DNA of 19,220 nt from positions 1 to 19,220 of the forward strand of contig FLMG01001848.1 in NCBI GenBank assembly GCA_900088475.1. Reading direction: 5' to 3'. Origin of the DNA: Hyphochytrium catenoides. Its lineage: Eukaryota; Sar; Hyphochytriomycetes; Hyphochytriales; Hyphochytriaceae. This document shows, one piece after another, positions 18,594 to 19,220 of the stretch (within the stretch, counting starts at the first letter, position 1; each line of letters starts with the position of its first letter). The notes beneath the pieces were generated by a model. The model did no database searches, had not been told where the DNA came from, and saw nothing but the letters and a program-made list of their open reading frames with translations. A program made the position numbers and the translations under genes.

Positions 18594-18897
18594 CTAGTAA
18601 TAGAAGAGAATTACTAGGTCTGGTCCCCCCTTCTCCTAATAATTTCCCCTCACTTTTTGCCTGCTACTCTAATTCGCTTTCTCGCCGCGTACCCCTCTCT
18701 TCTTCTCTCTTCTCTCTCCTCGCACTCCTCTCTATCTCTGTCCTCACTCTCTCGTTCGCTCCTTGCCCTCCTGTCTCGCTCTCGCGCTCCCTCTTTCTCT
18801 CTCTCTCTCTGTTTCTTCTCTTTCTCTTCCCCCTCACTCCCCCTCTCTCTCACTCTCTCTTTCCTCCTCTCGTTCTCTCTCCTTTCTCTGTCAACAG
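18594..18897 (+). repeat. Pyrimidine-rich repeat block, copy 2
   Basis: Starts CTAGTAATAGAAGAG and ends TCAACAG, matching the block at 14070-14352 in both ends and internal order (GTCTGGTCCCC, CTCGCCGCGTACCCCT, CCTGTCTCGCTCTCGCGCTCCC). At its 5' end CTAGTAAT (18594-18601) and ATTACTAG (18610-18617) are an exact 8-bp inverted repeat with an 8-base loop; copy 1 keeps this imperfectly. TGTT lies just before (18588-18591). No obvious direct duplication flanks it. Leu/Ser-rich frames across it reflect the CT tract. Confidence 0.8.
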
Positions 18898-19220
18898 CCT
18901 CCTAATTTCATCTCTTAGCCTCTTACTTCCTCTGCTCTATATTTATTATCAGTCGCCCTCCTATGATGGAGCTCTTCTTTGAGGATCTGCTTTCTTCCTC
19001 GTCCACACTGCTTGTCGGCAGGTGCTCGCCGCTGCTGCTGTAACTTCACCTGCCGTCACGGGTGATGGGTATGTAGTTGATGCACTCTGAAAGGAAAGAA
19101 TGTACTATCTTTAACTAGAATTTACTCACGCCATTTGGCGTATCATGGACTCGCACTATTTTGATGTGGCTTTCCATTTCTGTCATTCCTTCTGTAAGTC
19201 CCCGAGGTGCGGCTAATATC
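18898..19220. other. Unassigned trailing stretch
   Basis: Starts CT-rich, then mixed composition. A GCCGCTGCTGCTG triplet-like patch lies at about 19028-19040. No gene, RNA or repeat copy is recognised; if the preceding block is an intron, an exon could begin at 18898, but no frame here shows a known domain. Confidence 0.35.

Noticed and set aside
1-19220. Search for tRNA, rRNA and bacterial operon features
   Set aside because: No cloverleaf with a GTTCRA-type arm, no rRNA core sequence and no clustered same-strand genes with ribosome binding sites were seen by eye; weak tRNA-like matches cannot be excluded without a covariance search.

Overview
The window looks like repeat-rich, gene-poor eukaryotic nuclear DNA. 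I see no rRNA, tRNA or bacterial-style operon. The recognisable coding material is (1) the 3' end of a Ty1/copia LTR retrotransposon and (2) a broken transporter of the major facilitator superfamily (MFS). The species cannot be named from the sequence; a protist or alga would fit, but that is a guess.

Layout. 1-360: nothing recognised. About 361-3050: a field of very diverged short repeats built on a CCTAGGTGCCAG-like motif, with a better preserved array of four ~135-bp units at 826-1366. At about 3050-3200 the character changes abruptly to DNA whose + strand is purine-rich (GA/GAA/GAGAGA). Inside this purine-rich DNA lie three copies, all in the same orientation, of a long dispersed repeat: copy C (about 3530-5400), copy A (8906-11312) and copy B (15875-18089). 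A and B start at the same short sequence, TGTCGTCCG, and end together at CAGGCCTTG. Between C and A is a mixed stretch with a few unrecognised open frames (5301-5663 minus, 6633-7043 plus with two internal TGAs, 7871-8344 minus) and a perfect 15-bp inverted repeat (8127-8167).

11313-12285 holds nothing I recognise. 12286-13928 (minus) is a polytopic MFS protein most like the MFSD8/SPX-MFS type. Family motifs can be followed from end to end but only by switching reading frame many times, so it is a pseudogene, an intron-containing gene, or a region with uncorrected indel errors. 14070-14352 is a pyrimidine-rich block that recurs at 18594-18897 with matching ends. It abuts a truncated copia reverse transcriptase/RNase H frame (14374-15220, two frameshifts, one apparent catalytic Asp to Gly change), which is followed by a candidate 535-bp LTR (15237-15771, TGTTGC...GCAACA). 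Repeat B follows, then a ~38-bp-period minisatellite (18090-18540), the second pyrimidine block, and an unassigned tail.

No genes here obviously work together. The most interesting structures are the nested architecture at 14070-18897 (copia end, LTR and repeat B between two direct copies of a short pyrimidine-rich block), the three-copy purine-rich repeat family, and the multiply frame-broken transporter. Many open frames in the window are low-complexity translations of GA/CT repeats and are not reported as genes.
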